From assembly GCA_964036665.1 (NCBI GenBank), contig OZ038533.1:8888413-8952412 (forward strand): a stretch of 64,000 nt of DNA, written 5' to 3'. This DNA is from Gordius sp. MW1. Taxonomy: Eukaryota > Nematomorpha > Gordioida > Gordea > Gordiidae. Below the pieces are notes generated by a model that worked only from the letters and a program-made list of their open reading frames with translations, did no database searches and was not told where the DNA came from. This document shows positions 37,904 through 50,236 of this stretch, piece by piece; the stretch's first letter is position 1; every line of letters starts with the position of its first letter. A program made the translations under genes and the position numbers.

Positions 37904-40314
37904 TTTCGGAAGTCAATCAAGGATAATAGGATTCTCAAATTGGCTTACTTTTATATATTTTTTCATGCTCTTTCACATAGAATTGAAAAAAATAATATTT
38001 TTACCTCAAAATTTTTCACATATTTTTCTTTGAACCGTATTCATCCTATGAAAGTTGTCGTTTTCAGACGTGGTTTCTATGATCCCAAGTAAAAATTTAT
38101 CAGAATCTGAAAACTATTACTTTGAAATCATGATCGCATAGAGCCATTTTCAAAAATTAAGCACTCACGTTGCGATACAACAAACTAATCGCAACAATAA
38201 AACGTTGTCTTTTGTCAAAATGATAGTTCTCGCAGCTTAAAACCTCTTTTCGGAAGTCAATCGAGGATAATAGGATTCTCAAATTGGCTTACTTTTATAT
38301 ATTTTTTCATGCTCTTTCACATGAATCGAAAAAAATAAATATTTTTAACTCAAAATTTTTCACATATTTTTCTTTGAACCGTATTCATCCGATGAAAGTT
38401 GTCGTTTTCAGACGTGGTTTCTAGGATCCCAAGTAAAAATTTATCAGAATCTAAAAACTATTACTTTGAAATCATGATCGCATAGAGCAGTTTTCAAAAA
38501 TTAAGCACTCACGTTGCGATACAACAAACTAATCGCAATAAAAAAACGTTGTCTTTTGTCAAAATCATAGTTTTCGCAGCTTACCTCTTTTCGGAAGTCA
38601 ATCGAGGATAAAAGGATTCTCAAATTGGCTTACTTTTATATATTTTTTCATGCTCTTTCACATAGAATCGAAAAAAATAAAAAATTTTACCTCAAGATAT
38701 TTCACATATTTTTCTTTGAACCGTATTCATCCGATGAAAGTTGTCGTTTTCAGACGTGGTTTCTAGGATCCCAAGTAAAAATTTATCAGAATCTAAAAAC
38801 TATTACTTTGAAATCATGATCGCATAGAGCAGTTTTCAAAAATTAAGCACTCATGTTGCGATACAACAAACTAATCGCAACAATAAATCGTTGTCTTTTG
38901 TCAAAATGATAGTTCTCGCAGCTTAAAACCTCTTTTCGGAAGTCAATCGAGGATAATAGGATTCTCAAATTGGCTTACTTTTATATATTTTTTCATGCTC
39001 TTTCACATAGAATCGAAAAATATAAATATTTTTACCTCAAAATATTTCACATATTTTTCTTTGAACCGTATTCATCCGATGAAAGTTGTCCTTTTTTTAC
39101 GTGATTTCTATGATCCCAAGTAAAAATTTATCAGAATCTAAAAACTATCACTTTGAAATCATGATCGCATAGAGCAGTTTTTAAAAATTAAGCACTCACG
39201 TTGCGATACAACAAACTAATCGCAACAATAAATCGTTGTCTTTTGTCAAAATGATAGTTCTCGCAGCTTAAAACCTCTTTTCAAAAGTCAATCGAGGATA
39301 ATAGGATTCTCAAATTGGCTTACTTTTATATATTTTTTCATGCTCTTTCACATAGAATCGAAAAAAATAAATATTTTTACCTCAAAATATTTCACATATT
39401 TTTCTTTGAACCGTATTCATCCGATGAAAGTTGTCCTTTTTTTACGTGATTTCTATGATCCCAAGTAAAAATTTATCAGAATCTAAAAACTATCACTTTT
39501 AAATCATGATCGCATAGAGCAGTTTTCAAAAATTAAGCACTCACGTTGCGATACAACAAACTAATCGCAACAATAAAACGTTGTCTTTTGTCAAAATGAT
39601 AGTTCTCGCAGCTTAAAACCTCTTTTCGGAAGTCAATCGAGGATAATAGGATTCTCAAATTGGCTTACTTTTATATATTTTTTCATGCTCTTTCACATAG
39701 AATTAAAAAAAATAAATATTTTTAACTCAAAATTTTTCACATATTTTTCTTTGAACCGTATTCATCCGATGAAAGTTGTCGTTTTCAGACGTGGTTTCCA
39801 TGATCCCAAGTAAAAATTTATCAGAATCTAAAATCTATTACTTTGAAATCATGATCGCATAGAGCAGTTTTCAAAAATGAAGCACTCACGTTGCGATACA
39901 ACAAACTAATCGCAACAATAAATCGTTGTCTTTTGTCAAAATGATAGTTCTCGCAGCTTAAAACCTCTTTTCGGAAGTCAATCGAGGATAATAGGATTCT
40001 CAAATTGGCTTACTTTCATATATTTTTTCATGCTCTTTCACATAGAATCGAAAAATAAAAAATATTTTTACCTCAAAATTTTTCAAATATTTTTCTTTGA
40101 ACCGTATTCATCCGATGAAAGTTGTCGTTTTCAGACGTGGTTTCTAGGATCCCAAGTAAAAATTTATCAGAATCTAAAAACTATTACTTTCAAATCATGA
40201 TCGCATAGAGCAGTTTTCAAAAATTAAGCACTCACGTTGCGATACAACAAACTAATCGCAACAATAAAACGTTGTCTTTTGTCAAAATGATAGTTCTCGC
40301 AGCTTAAAACCTCT
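37904..40314 (+). repeat. Mosaic transition from domain II to III (7 monomers)
   Basis: The order is a J monomer (AATAATATTTTTACC, AATCTGAAAAC, GAGCCATTTTC) with the private CATCCTATG; a GGATCC monomer with CACATGAATCG and a tail shortened to GCAGCTTACC; a D-like monomer (38589); two G-like monomers (38934 and 39279, the second with head TTTCAAAAGTC); a GAATTAAAAAAA monomer; and an E-like monomer with the last GGATCC. Domain II and III subtypes are mixed here. Starts are 37904, 38248, 38589, 38934, 39279, 39624 and 39969. Confidence 0.75.
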
Positions 40315-41005
40315 TTTCGGAAGTCAATCGAGGATAATAGGATTCTCAAATTGGCTTACTTTTATATATTTTTTCATGCTCTTTCACATAGAATCAAAAA
40401 AAATAAATATTTTTAACTCAAAATTTTTCACATATTTTTCTTTGAACCGTATTCATCCGATGAAAGTTGTCGTTTTCAGACGTGGTTTCCATGATCCCAA
40501 GTAAAAATTTATCAGAATCTAAAAACTATTACTTTGAAATCATGATCGCATAGAGCAGTTTTCAAAAATTAAGCACTCACGTTGCGATAGAACAAACTAA
40601 TCGCAACAATAAATCGTTGTCTTTTGTCAAATTGATAGTTCTCGCAGCTTAAAACCTCTTTTCGGAAGTCAATCAAGGATAATAGGATTCTCAAATTGGC
40701 TTACTTTTATATATTTTTTCATGCTCTTTCACATAGAATCGAAAAATAAAAAATATTTTTACCTCAAAATTTTTCACATATTTTTCTTTGAACCGTATTC
40801 ATCCGATGAAAGTTGTCGTTTTCAGACGTGGTTTCTATGATCCCAAGTAAAAATTTATCAGAATCTAAAAACCATTACTTTCAAATCATGATCGCATAGA
40901 GCAGTTTTCAAAAATTAAGCACTCACGTTGCGATACAACAAACTAATCGCAACAATAAAACGTTGTCTTTTGTCAAAATGATAGTTCTCGCAGCTTAAAA
41001 CCTCT

Positions 41006-43397
41006 TTTCGGAAGTCAATCGAGGATAACAGGATTCTCAAATTGGCTTACTTTTATATATTTTTTCATGCTCTTTCACATAGAATTGAAAAAAATAATAT
41101 TTTTACCTCAAAATTTTTCACATATTTTTCTTTGAACCGTATTCATCCGATGAAAGTTGTCGTTTTCAGACGTGGTTTCTATGATCCCAAGTAAAAATTT
41201 ATCAGAATCTGAAAACTATTACTTTGAAATCATGATCGCATAGAGCCATTTTCAAAAATTAAGCACTCACGTTGCGATACAACAAACTAATCGCAACAAT
41301 AAAACGTTGTCTTTTGTCAAAATGATAGTTCTCGCAGCTTAAAACCTCTTTTCGGAAGTCAATCGAGGATAATAGGATTCTCAAATTGGCTTACTTTTAT
41401 ATATTTTTTCATGCTCTTTCACATAGAATCTAAAAAAATAAATATTTTTAACTCAAAATTTTTCACATATTTTTCTTTGAACCGTATTCATCCGATGAAA
41501 GTTGTCGTTTTCAGACGTGTATTCTAAAAAATTTATCAGAATCTAAAAACTATTACTTTGAGAACATGATCGCATAGAGCAGTTTTCAAAAATTAAGCAC
41601 TCACGTTGCGATACAACAAACTAATCGCAACAATAAATCGTTGTCTTTTGTCAAAATGATAGTTCTCGCAGCTTAAAACCTCTTTTCAAAAGTCAATCGA
41701 GGATAATAGGATTCTCAAATTGGCTTACTTTTATATATTTTTTCATGCTCTTTCACATAGAATCGAAAAAAAAAAAAATATTTTTACCTCAAAATTTTTC
41801 ACATATTTTTCTTTGAACCGTATTCATCCGATGAAAGTTGTCGTTTTCAGACGTGGTTTCTATGATCCCAAGTAAAAATTTATTAGAATCTAAAAACTAT
41901 TACTTTGAAATCATGATCGCATAGAGCAGTTTTCAAAAATTAAGCACTCACGTTGCGATACAACAAACTAATCGCAACAATAAAACGTTGTCTTTTGTCA
42001 AAATGATAGTTCTCGCAGCTTAAAACCTCTTTTCGGAAGTCAATCGAGGATAATATTATTCTCAAATTGGCGTACTTTTATATATTTTTTCATGCTCTTT
42101 CACATAGAATTGAAAAAAATAAATATTTTTACCTCAAAATTTTTCACATATTTTTCTTTGAACCGTATTCATCCGATGAAAGTTGTCGTTTTCAGACGTG
42201 TATTCTAAAAAATTTATCAGAATCTAAAAACTATTACTTTGAGAACATGATCGCATTGAGCAGTTTTCAAAAATTAAGCACTCACGTTGCGATACAACAA
42301 ACTAATCGCAACAATAAATCGTTGTCTTTTGTCAAAATGATAGTTCTCGCAGCTTAAAACCTCTTTTCGGAAGTCAATCGAGGATAATAGGATTCTCAAA
42401 TTGGCTTACTTTTATATATTTTTTCATGCTCTTTCACATAGAATCGAAAAAAATAAATATTTTTACCTCAAAATATTTCACATATTTTTCTTTGAACCGT
42501 ATTCATCCGATGAAAGTTGTCCTTTTTTTACGTGATTTCTATGATCCCAAGTAAAAATTTATCAGAATCTAAAAACTATCACTTTGAAATCATGATCGCA
42601 TAGAGCAGTTTTCAAAAATTAAGCACTCACGTTGCGATACAACAAACTAATCGCAACAATAAAACGTTGCCTTTGTCAAAATGATAGTTCTCGCAGCTTA
42701 AAACCTCTTTTCGGAAGTCAATCGAGGATAATAGGATTCTCAAATTGGCTTACTTTTATATATTTTTTCATGCTCTTTCACATAGAATCAAAAAAAAACA
42801 AATAGTTTTACCTTAAAATTTTTCACATGTTTTTCTTTGAACCGTATTCATCCGATGAAAGTTGTCGTTTTCAGACGTGGTTTCTATGATCCCAAGTAAA
42901 AATTTATCAGAATCTAAAAACTATTACTTTGAAATCATGATCGCATAGAGAAGTTTTCAAAAATTAAGCACTCACGTTGCGATACAACAAACTAATCGCA
43001 ACAATAAAACGTTGTCTTTTGTCAAAATGATAGTTCTCGCAGCTTAAAACCTCTTTTCGGAAGTCAATCGAGGATAATAGGATTCTCAAATTGGCTTACT
43101 TTTATATATTTTTTCATGCTCTTTTACATAGAATCGAAAAATAAAAAATATTTTTACCTCAAAATTTTTCACATATTTTTCTTTGAACCGTATTCATCCG
43201 ATGAAAATTGTCGTTTTTAGACGTGGTTTCTATGATCCCAAGTAAAAATTTATCAGAATCTAAAAACCATTACTTTCAAATCATGATCGCATAGCAGTTT
43301 TTAAAAATTAAGCACTCACGTTGCGATACAACAAACTAATCGCAACAATAAAACGTTGCCTTTGTCAAAATGATAGTTCTCGCAGCTTAAAACCTCT
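41006..43397 (+). repeat. 8-monomer cassette with one monomer deleted
   Basis: It has the order J, I, fused monomer, I, G-like, H, K (7 monomers, 2392 bp). The complete cassette elsewhere is 2737 bp, so exactly one 345-bp monomer is missing. The fused unit at 41684 explains the loss. Confidence 0.85.
41684..42030 (+). repeat. Chimeric monomer marking a one-monomer deletion
   Basis: The head TTTCAAAAGTC belongs to the G-like monomer found third in the complete cassettes (45099, 50915, 56745). The rest, with a long A run after GAATCG and AATTTATTAGAATC, belongs to the fourth monomer (45444, 51260, 57090). The two are joined in register. Confidence 0.85.
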
Positions 43398-44086
43398 TTT
43401 CGGAAGTCAATCGAGGATAATAGGATTCTCAAATTGGCTTACTTTTATATATTTTTTCATGCTCTTTCACATAGAATCAAAAAAAAACAAATAGTTTTAC
43501 CTTAAAATTTTTCACATGTTTTTCTTTGAACCGTATTCATCCGATGAAAGTTGTCGTTTTCAGACGTGGTTTCTATGATCCCAAGTAAAAATTTATCAGA
43601 ATCTAAAAACTATTACTTTGAAATCATGATCGCATAGAGAAGTTTTCAAAAATTAAGCACTCACGTTGCGATACAACAAACTAATCGCAACAATAAAACG
43701 TTGTCTTTTGTCAAAATGATAGTTCTCGCAGCTTAAAACCTCTTTTCGGAAGTCAATCGAGGATAATAGGATTCTCAAATTGGCTTACTTTTATATATTT
43801 TTTCATGCTCTTTTACATAGAATCGAAAAATAAAAAATATTTTTACCTCAAAATTTTTCACATATTTTTCTTTGAACCGTATTCATCCGATGAAAATTGT
43901 CGTTTTTAGACGTGGTTTCTATGATCCCAAGTAAAAATTTATCAGAATCTAAAAACCATTACTTTCAAATCATGATCGCATAGCAGTTTTTAAAAATTAA
44001 GCACTCACGTTGCGATACAACAAACTAATCGCAACAATAAAACGTTGCCTTTGTCAAAATGATAGTTCTCGCAGCTTAAAACCTCT
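42709..44086 (+). repeat. H-K dimer, two tandem copies
   Basis: H (346 bp) and K (343 bp) alternate twice, 689 bp per dimer. K lacks AG in CATAGCAG and a base in GTTGCCTTTGTC. The two dimers look the same. Confidence 0.85.
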
Positions 44087-44420
44087 TTTCGGAAGTCAAT
44101 CGAGGATAATAGGATTCTCAAATTGGCTTACTTTTATATATTTTTTCATGCTCTTTCACATAGAATCGAAAAAAATAAATATTTTTAACTCAAAATTTTT
44201 CACATATTTTTCTTTGAACCGTATTCATCCGATGAAAGTTGTCGTTTTCAGACGTGTATTCTAAAAAATTTATCAGAATCTAAAAACTATTACTTTGAGA
44301 ACATGATCGCATAGAGCAGTTTTCAAAAATTAAGCACTCACGTTGCGATACAACAAACTAATCGCAACAATAAATCGTTGTCTTTTGTCAAAATGATAGT
44401 TCTCGCAGCTTAAAACCTCT

Positions 44421-47157
44421 TTTCGGAAGTCAATCGAGGATAACAGGATTCTCAAATTGGCTTACTTTTATATATTTTTTCATGCTCTTTCACATAGAAT
44501 TGAAAAAAATAATATTTTTACCTCAAAATTTTTCACATATTTTTCTTTGAACCGTATTCATCCGATGAAAGTTGTCGTTTTCAGACGTGGTTTCTATGAT
44601 CCCAAGTAAAAATTTATCAGAATCTGAAAACTATTACTTTGAAATCATGATCGCATAGAGCCATTTTCAAAAATTAAGCACTCACGTTGCGATACAACAA
44701 ACTAATCGCAACAATAAAACGTTGTCTTTTGTCAAAATGATAGTTCTCGCAGCTTAAAACCTCTTTTCGGAAGTCAATCGAGGATAATAGGATTCTCAAA
44801 TTGGCTTACTTTTATATATTTTTTCATGCTCTTTCACATAGAATCGAAAAAAATAAATATTTTTAACTCAAAATTTTTCACATATTTTTCTTTGAACCGT
44901 ATTCATCCGATGAAAGTTGTCGTTTTCAGACGTGTATTCTAAAAAATTTATCAGAATCCTAAAACTATTACTTTGAGAACATGATCGCATAGAGCAGTTT
45001 TCAAAAATTAAGCACTCACGTTGCGATACAACAAACTAATCGCAACAATAAATCGTTGTCTTTTGTCAAAATGATAGTTCTCGCAGCTTAAAACCTCTTT
45101 TCAAAAGTCAATCGAGGATAATAGGATTCTCAAATTGGCTTACTTTTATATATTTTTTCATGCTCTTTCACATAGAATCGAAAAAAATAAATATTTTTAC
45201 CTCAAAATATTTCACATATTTTTCTTTGAACCGTATTCATCCGATGAAAGTTGTCCTTTTTTCACGTGATTTCTATGATCCCAAGTAAAAATTTATCAGA
45301 ATCTAAAAACTATCACTTTGAAATCATGATCGCATAGAGCAGTTTGTAAAAATTAAGCACTCACGTTGCGATACAACAAACTAATCGCAACAATAAATCG
45401 TTGTCTTTTGTCAAAATGATAGTTCTCGCAGCTTAAAACCTCTTTTCGGAAGTCAATCGAGGATAATAGGATTCTCAAATTGGCTTACTTTTATATATTT
45501 TTTCATGCTCTTTCACATAGAATCGAAAAAAAAAAAAATATTTTTACCTCAAAATTTTTCACATATTTTTCTTTGAACCGTATTCATCCGATGAAAGTTG
45601 TCGTTTTCAGACGTGGTTTCTATGATCCCAAGTAAAAATTTATTAGAATCTAAAAACTATTACTTTGAAATCATGATCGCATAGAGCAGTTTTCAAAAAT
45701 TAAGCACTCACGTTGCGATACAACAAACTAATCGCAACAATAAAACGTTGTCTTTTGTCAAAATGATAGTTCTCGCAGCTTAAAACCTCTTTTCGGAAGT
45801 CAATCGAGGATAATATTATTCTCAAATTGGCGTACTTTTATATATTTTTTCATGCTCTTTCACATAGAATTGAAAAAAATAAATATTTTTACCTCAAAAT
45901 TTTTCACATATTTTTCTTTGAACCGTATTCATCCGATGAAAGTTGTCGTTTTCAGACGTGTATTCTAAAAAATTTATCAGAATCTAAAAACTATTACTTT
46001 GAGAACATGATCGCATAGAGCAGTTTTCAAAAATTAAGCACTCACGTTGCGATACAACAAACTAATCGCAACAATAAATCGTTGTCTTTTGTCAAAATGA
46101 TAGTTCTCGCAGCTTAAAACCTCTTTTCGGAAGTCAATCGAGGATAATAGGATTCTCAAATTGGCTTACTTTTATATATTTTTTCATGCTCTTTCACATA
46201 GAATCGAAAAAAATAAATATTTTTACCTCAAAATATTTCACATATTTTTCTTTGAACCGTATTCATCCGATGAAAGTTGTCCTTTTTTTACGTGATTTCT
46301 ATGATCCCAAGTAAAAATTTATCAGAATCTAAAAACTATCACTTTGAAATCATGATCGCATAGAGCAGTTTTCAAAAATTAAGCACTCACGTTGCGATAC
46401 AACAAACTAATCGCAACAATAAAACGTTGCCTTTGTCAAAATGATAGTTCTCGCAGCTTAAAACCTCTTTTCGGAAGTCAATCGAGGATAATAGGATTCT
46501 CAAATTGGCTTACTTTTATATATTTTTTCATGCTCTTTCACATAGAATCAAAAAAAAACAAATAGTTTTACCTTAAAATTTTTCACATGTTTTTCTTTGA
46601 ACCGTATTCATCCGATGAAAGTTGTCGTTTTCAGACGTGGTTTCTATGATCCCAAGTAAAAATTTATCAGAATCTAAAAACTATTACTTTGAAATCATGA
46701 TCGCATAGAGAAGTTTTCAAAAATTAAGCACTCACGTTGCGATACAACAAACTAATCGCAACAATAAAACGTTGTCTTTTGTCAAAATGATAGTTCTCGC
46801 AGCTTAAAACCTCTTTTCGGAAGTCAATCGAGGATAATAGGATTCTCAAATTGGCTTACTTTTATATATTTTTTCATGCTCTTTTACATAGAATCGAAAA
46901 ATAAAAAATATTTTTACCTCAAAATTTTTCACATATTTTTCTTTGAACCGTATTCATCCGATGAAAATTGTCGTTTTTAGACGTGGTTTCTATGATCCCA
47001 AGTAAAAATTTATCAGAATCTAAAAACCATTACTTTCAAATCATGATCGCATAGCAGTTTTTAAAAATTAAGCACTCACGTTGCGATACAACAAACTAAT
47101 CGCAACAATAAAACGTTGCCTTTGTCAAAATGATAGTTCTCGCAGCTTAAAACCTCT
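44421..47157 (+). repeat. 8-monomer cassette, complete copy 1
   Basis: Order: J (GATAACAGG head), I, G-like with TTTCAAAAGTC head, monomer with AATTTATTAGAATC, I with AATATTATTC and TTGGCGTAC, G-like, H, K; 2737 bp. The second monomer has AATCCTAAAAC. Confidence 0.85.
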
Positions 47158-47846
47158 TTTCGGAAGTCAATCGAGGATAATAGGATTCTCAAATTGGCTT
47201 ACTTTTATATATTTTTTCATGCTCTTTCACATAGAATCAAAAAAAAACAAATAGTTTTACCTTAAAATTTTTCACATGTTTTTCTTTGAACCGTATTCAT
47301 CCGATGAAAGTTGTCGTTTTCAGACGTGGTTTCTATGATCCCAAGTAAAAATTTATCAGAATCTAAAAACTATTACTTTGAAATCATGATCGCATAGAGA
47401 AGTTTTCAAAAATTAAGCACTCACGTTGCGATACAACAAACTAATCGCAACAATAAAACGTTGTCTTTTGTCAAAATGATAGTTCTCGCAGCTTAAAACC
47501 TCTTTTCGGAAGTCAATCGAGGATAATAGGATTCTCAAATTGGCTTACTTTTATATATTTTTTCATGCTCTTTTACATAGAATCGAAAAATAAAAAATAT
47601 TTTTACCTCAAAATTTTTCACATATTTTTCTTTGAACCGTATTCATCCGATGAAAATTGTCGTTTTTAGACGTGGTTTCTATGATCCCAAGTAAAAATTT
47701 ATCAGAATCTAAAAACCATTACTTTCAAATCATGATCGCATAGCAGTTTTTAAAAATTAAGCACTCACGTTGCGATACAACAAACTAATCGCAACAATAA
47801 AACGTTGCCTTTGTCAAAATGATAGTTCTCGCAGCTTAAAACCTCT
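46469..47846 (+). repeat. H-K dimer, two tandem copies
   Basis: Two H-K dimers follow the G-like monomer at 46125. The first closes cassette copy 1. The next monomer (47847) is G-like again. Confidence 0.85.
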
Positions 47847-48190
47847 TTTCGGAAGTCAATCGAGGATAATAGGATTCTCAAATTGGCTTACTTTTATATA
47901 TTTTTTCATGCTCTTTCACATAGAATCGAAAAAAATAAATATTTTTACCTCAAAATATTTCACATATTTTTCTTTGAACCGTATTCATCCGATGAAAGTT
48001 GTCCTTTTTTTACGTGATTTCTATGATCCCAAGTAAAAATTTATCAGAATCTAAAAACTATCACTTTGAAATCATGATCGCATAGAGCAGTTTTCAAAAA
48101 TTAAGCACTCACGTTGCGATACAACAAACTAATCGCAACAATAAAACGTTGCCTTTGTCAAAATGATAGTTCTCGCAGCTTAAAACCTCT

Positions 48191-48879
48191 TTTCGGAAGT
48201 CAATCGAGGATAATAGGATTCTCAAATTGGCTTACTTTTATATATTTTTTCATGCTCTTTCACATAGAATCAAAAAAAAACAAATAGTTTTACCTTAAAA
48301 TTTTTCACATGTTTTTCTTTGAACCGTATTCATCCGATGAAAGTTGTCGTTTTCAGACGTGGTTTCTATGATCCCAAGTAAAAATTTATCAGAATCTAAA
48401 AACTATTACTTTGAAATCATGATCGCATAGAGAAGTTTTCAAAAATTAAGCACTCACGTTGCGATACAACAAACAAATCGCAACAATAAAACGTTGTCTT
48501 TTGTCAAAATGATAGTTCTCGCAGCTTAAAACCTCTTTTCGGAAGTCAATCGAGGATAATAGGATTCTCAAATTGGCTTACTTTTATATATTTTTTCATG
48601 CTCTTTTACATAGAATCGAAAAATAAAAAATATTTTTACCTCAAAATTTTTCACATATTTTTCTTTGAACCGTATTCATCCGATGAAAATTGTCGTTTTT
48701 AGACGTGGTTTCTATGATCCCAAGTAAAAATTTATCAGAATCTAAAAACCATTACTTTCAAATCATGATCGCATAGCAGTTTTTAAAAATTAAGCACTCA
48801 CGTTGCGATACAACAAACTAATCGCAACAATAAAACGTTGCCTTTGTCAAAATGATAGTTCTCGCAGCTTAAAACCTCT
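48191..48879 (+). repeat. H-K dimer, single copy
   Basis: H carries the private change ACAAACAAATCGC at 48470, shared with the dimer at 54007. It is preceded by a G-like and followed by an I monomer, so G-H-K appears here as a three-monomer unit. Confidence 0.85.
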
Positions 48880-49213
48880 TTTCGGAAGTCAATCGAGGAT
48901 AATAGGATTCTCAAATTGGCTTACTTTTATATATTTTTTCATGCTCTTTCACATAGAATCGAAAAAAATAAATATTTTTAACTCAAAATTTTTCACATAT
49001 TTTTCTTTGAACCGTATTCATCCGATGAAAGTTGTCGTTTTCAGACGTGTATTCTAAAAAATTTATCAGAATCTAAAAACTATTACTTTGAGAACATGAT
49101 CGCATAGAGCAGTTTTCAAAAATTAAGCACTCACGTTGCGATACAACAAACTAATCGCAACAATAAATCGTTGTCTTTTGTCAAAATGATAGTTCTCGCA
49201 GCTTAAAACCTCT

Positions 49214-49902
49214 TTTCGGAAGTCAATCGAGGATAATAGGATTCTCAAATTGGCTTACTTTTATATATTTTTTCATGCTCTTTCACATAGAATCAAAAAA
49301 AAACAAATAGTTTTACCTTAAAATTTTTCACATGTTTTTCTTTGAACCGTATTCATCCGATGAAAGTTGTCGTTTTCAGACGTGGTTTCTATGATCCCAA
49401 GTAAAAATTTATCAGAATCTAAAAACTATTACTTTCAAATCATGATCGCATAGAGCAGTTTTCAAAAATTAAGCACTCACGTTGCGATACAACAAACTAA
49501 TCGCAACAATAAAACGTTGTCTTTTGTCAAAATGATAGTTCTCGCAGCTTAAAACCTCTTTTCGGAAGTCAATCGAGGATAATAGGATTCTCAAATTGGC
49601 TTACTTTTATATATTTTTTCATGCTCTTTTACATAGAATCGAAAAATAAAAAATATTTTTACCTCAAAATTTTTCACATATTTTTCTTTGAACCGTATTC
49701 ATCCGATGAAAATTGTCGTTTTTAGACGTGGTTTCTATGATCCCAAGTAAAAATTTATCAGAATCTAAAAACCATTACTTTCAAATCATGATCGCATAGC
49801 AGTTTTTAAAAATTAAGCACTCACGTTGCGATACAACAAACTAATCGCAACAATAAAACGTTGCCTTTGTCAAAATGATAGTTCTCGCAGCTTAAAACCT
49901 CT
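49214..49902 (+). repeat. H-K dimer spanning the 5816-bp junction
   Basis: H here has TTTCAAATC and GAGCAG where other H monomers have TTTGAAATC and GAGAAG. The only other H of this form is at 55030, the end of the right copy. The junction between copies lies between about 49456 and 49620, within or just after this H. Confidence 0.8.
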
Positions 49903-50236
49903 TTTCGGAAGTCAATCGAGGATAATAGGATTCTCAAATTGGCTTACTTTTATATATTTTTTCATGCTCTTTCACATAGAATCGAAAAAAATAAATATTT
50001 TTAACTCAAAATTTTTCACATATTTTTCTTTGAACCGTATTCATCCGATGAAAGTTGTCGTTTTCAGACGTGTATTCTAAAAAATTTATCAGAATCTAAA
50101 AACTATTACTTTGAGAACATGATCGCATAGAGCAGTTTTCAAAAATTAAGCACTCACGTTGCGATACAACAAACTAATCGCAACAATAAATCGTTGTCTT
50201 TTGTCAAAATGATAGTTCTCGCAGCTTAAAACCTCT

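Larger units (their letters stand above)
5827..40314 (+). repeat. Domain II: GGATCC-bearing higher-order repeat domain (100 units)
   Basis: Starting with the monomer at 5827 many monomers read TTTCTAGGATCCCAAG in place of TTTCTATGATCCCAAG, which creates GGATCC. I listed about 43 such monomers; the first site is at 6004-6009 and the last at 40147-40152. Before and after this zone I found none. The domain also holds all six complete copies of the E-G-F-B-B-D core and the subtype B (ATTTTTAACTCAAAA with TTTCCATGATCCC). Spacing between cores varies because cassettes of 3 to 15 monomers lie between them. Confidence 0.85.
43744..49559 (+). repeat. 5816-bp tandem segmental duplication, left copy (17 monomers)
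   Basis: Seventeen monomers from a K at 43744 through an H at 49214. They recur at exactly 5816 bp. Shared private markers include AATCCTAAAACTATT (44954/50770), TTTTTTCACGTG with AGTTTGTAAAAAT in the third cassette monomer, ACAAACAAATCGCAAC (48470/54286) and TTTCAAATC with GAGCAG in the last H. I saw no difference between copies. The match starts about 43640, because the preceding H has TTTGAAATC and GAGAAG. Confidence 0.9.

Noticed and set aside
42067..42357. Longest open frame in the window, 96 codons
   Set aside because: It reads through a satellite monomer because of the 11-bp deletion together with GCATTGAGCAG, which removes a stop present in sister monomers. It starts at a TTG-like codon position, has no conserved frame, and its neighbours carry length changes not divisible by three.
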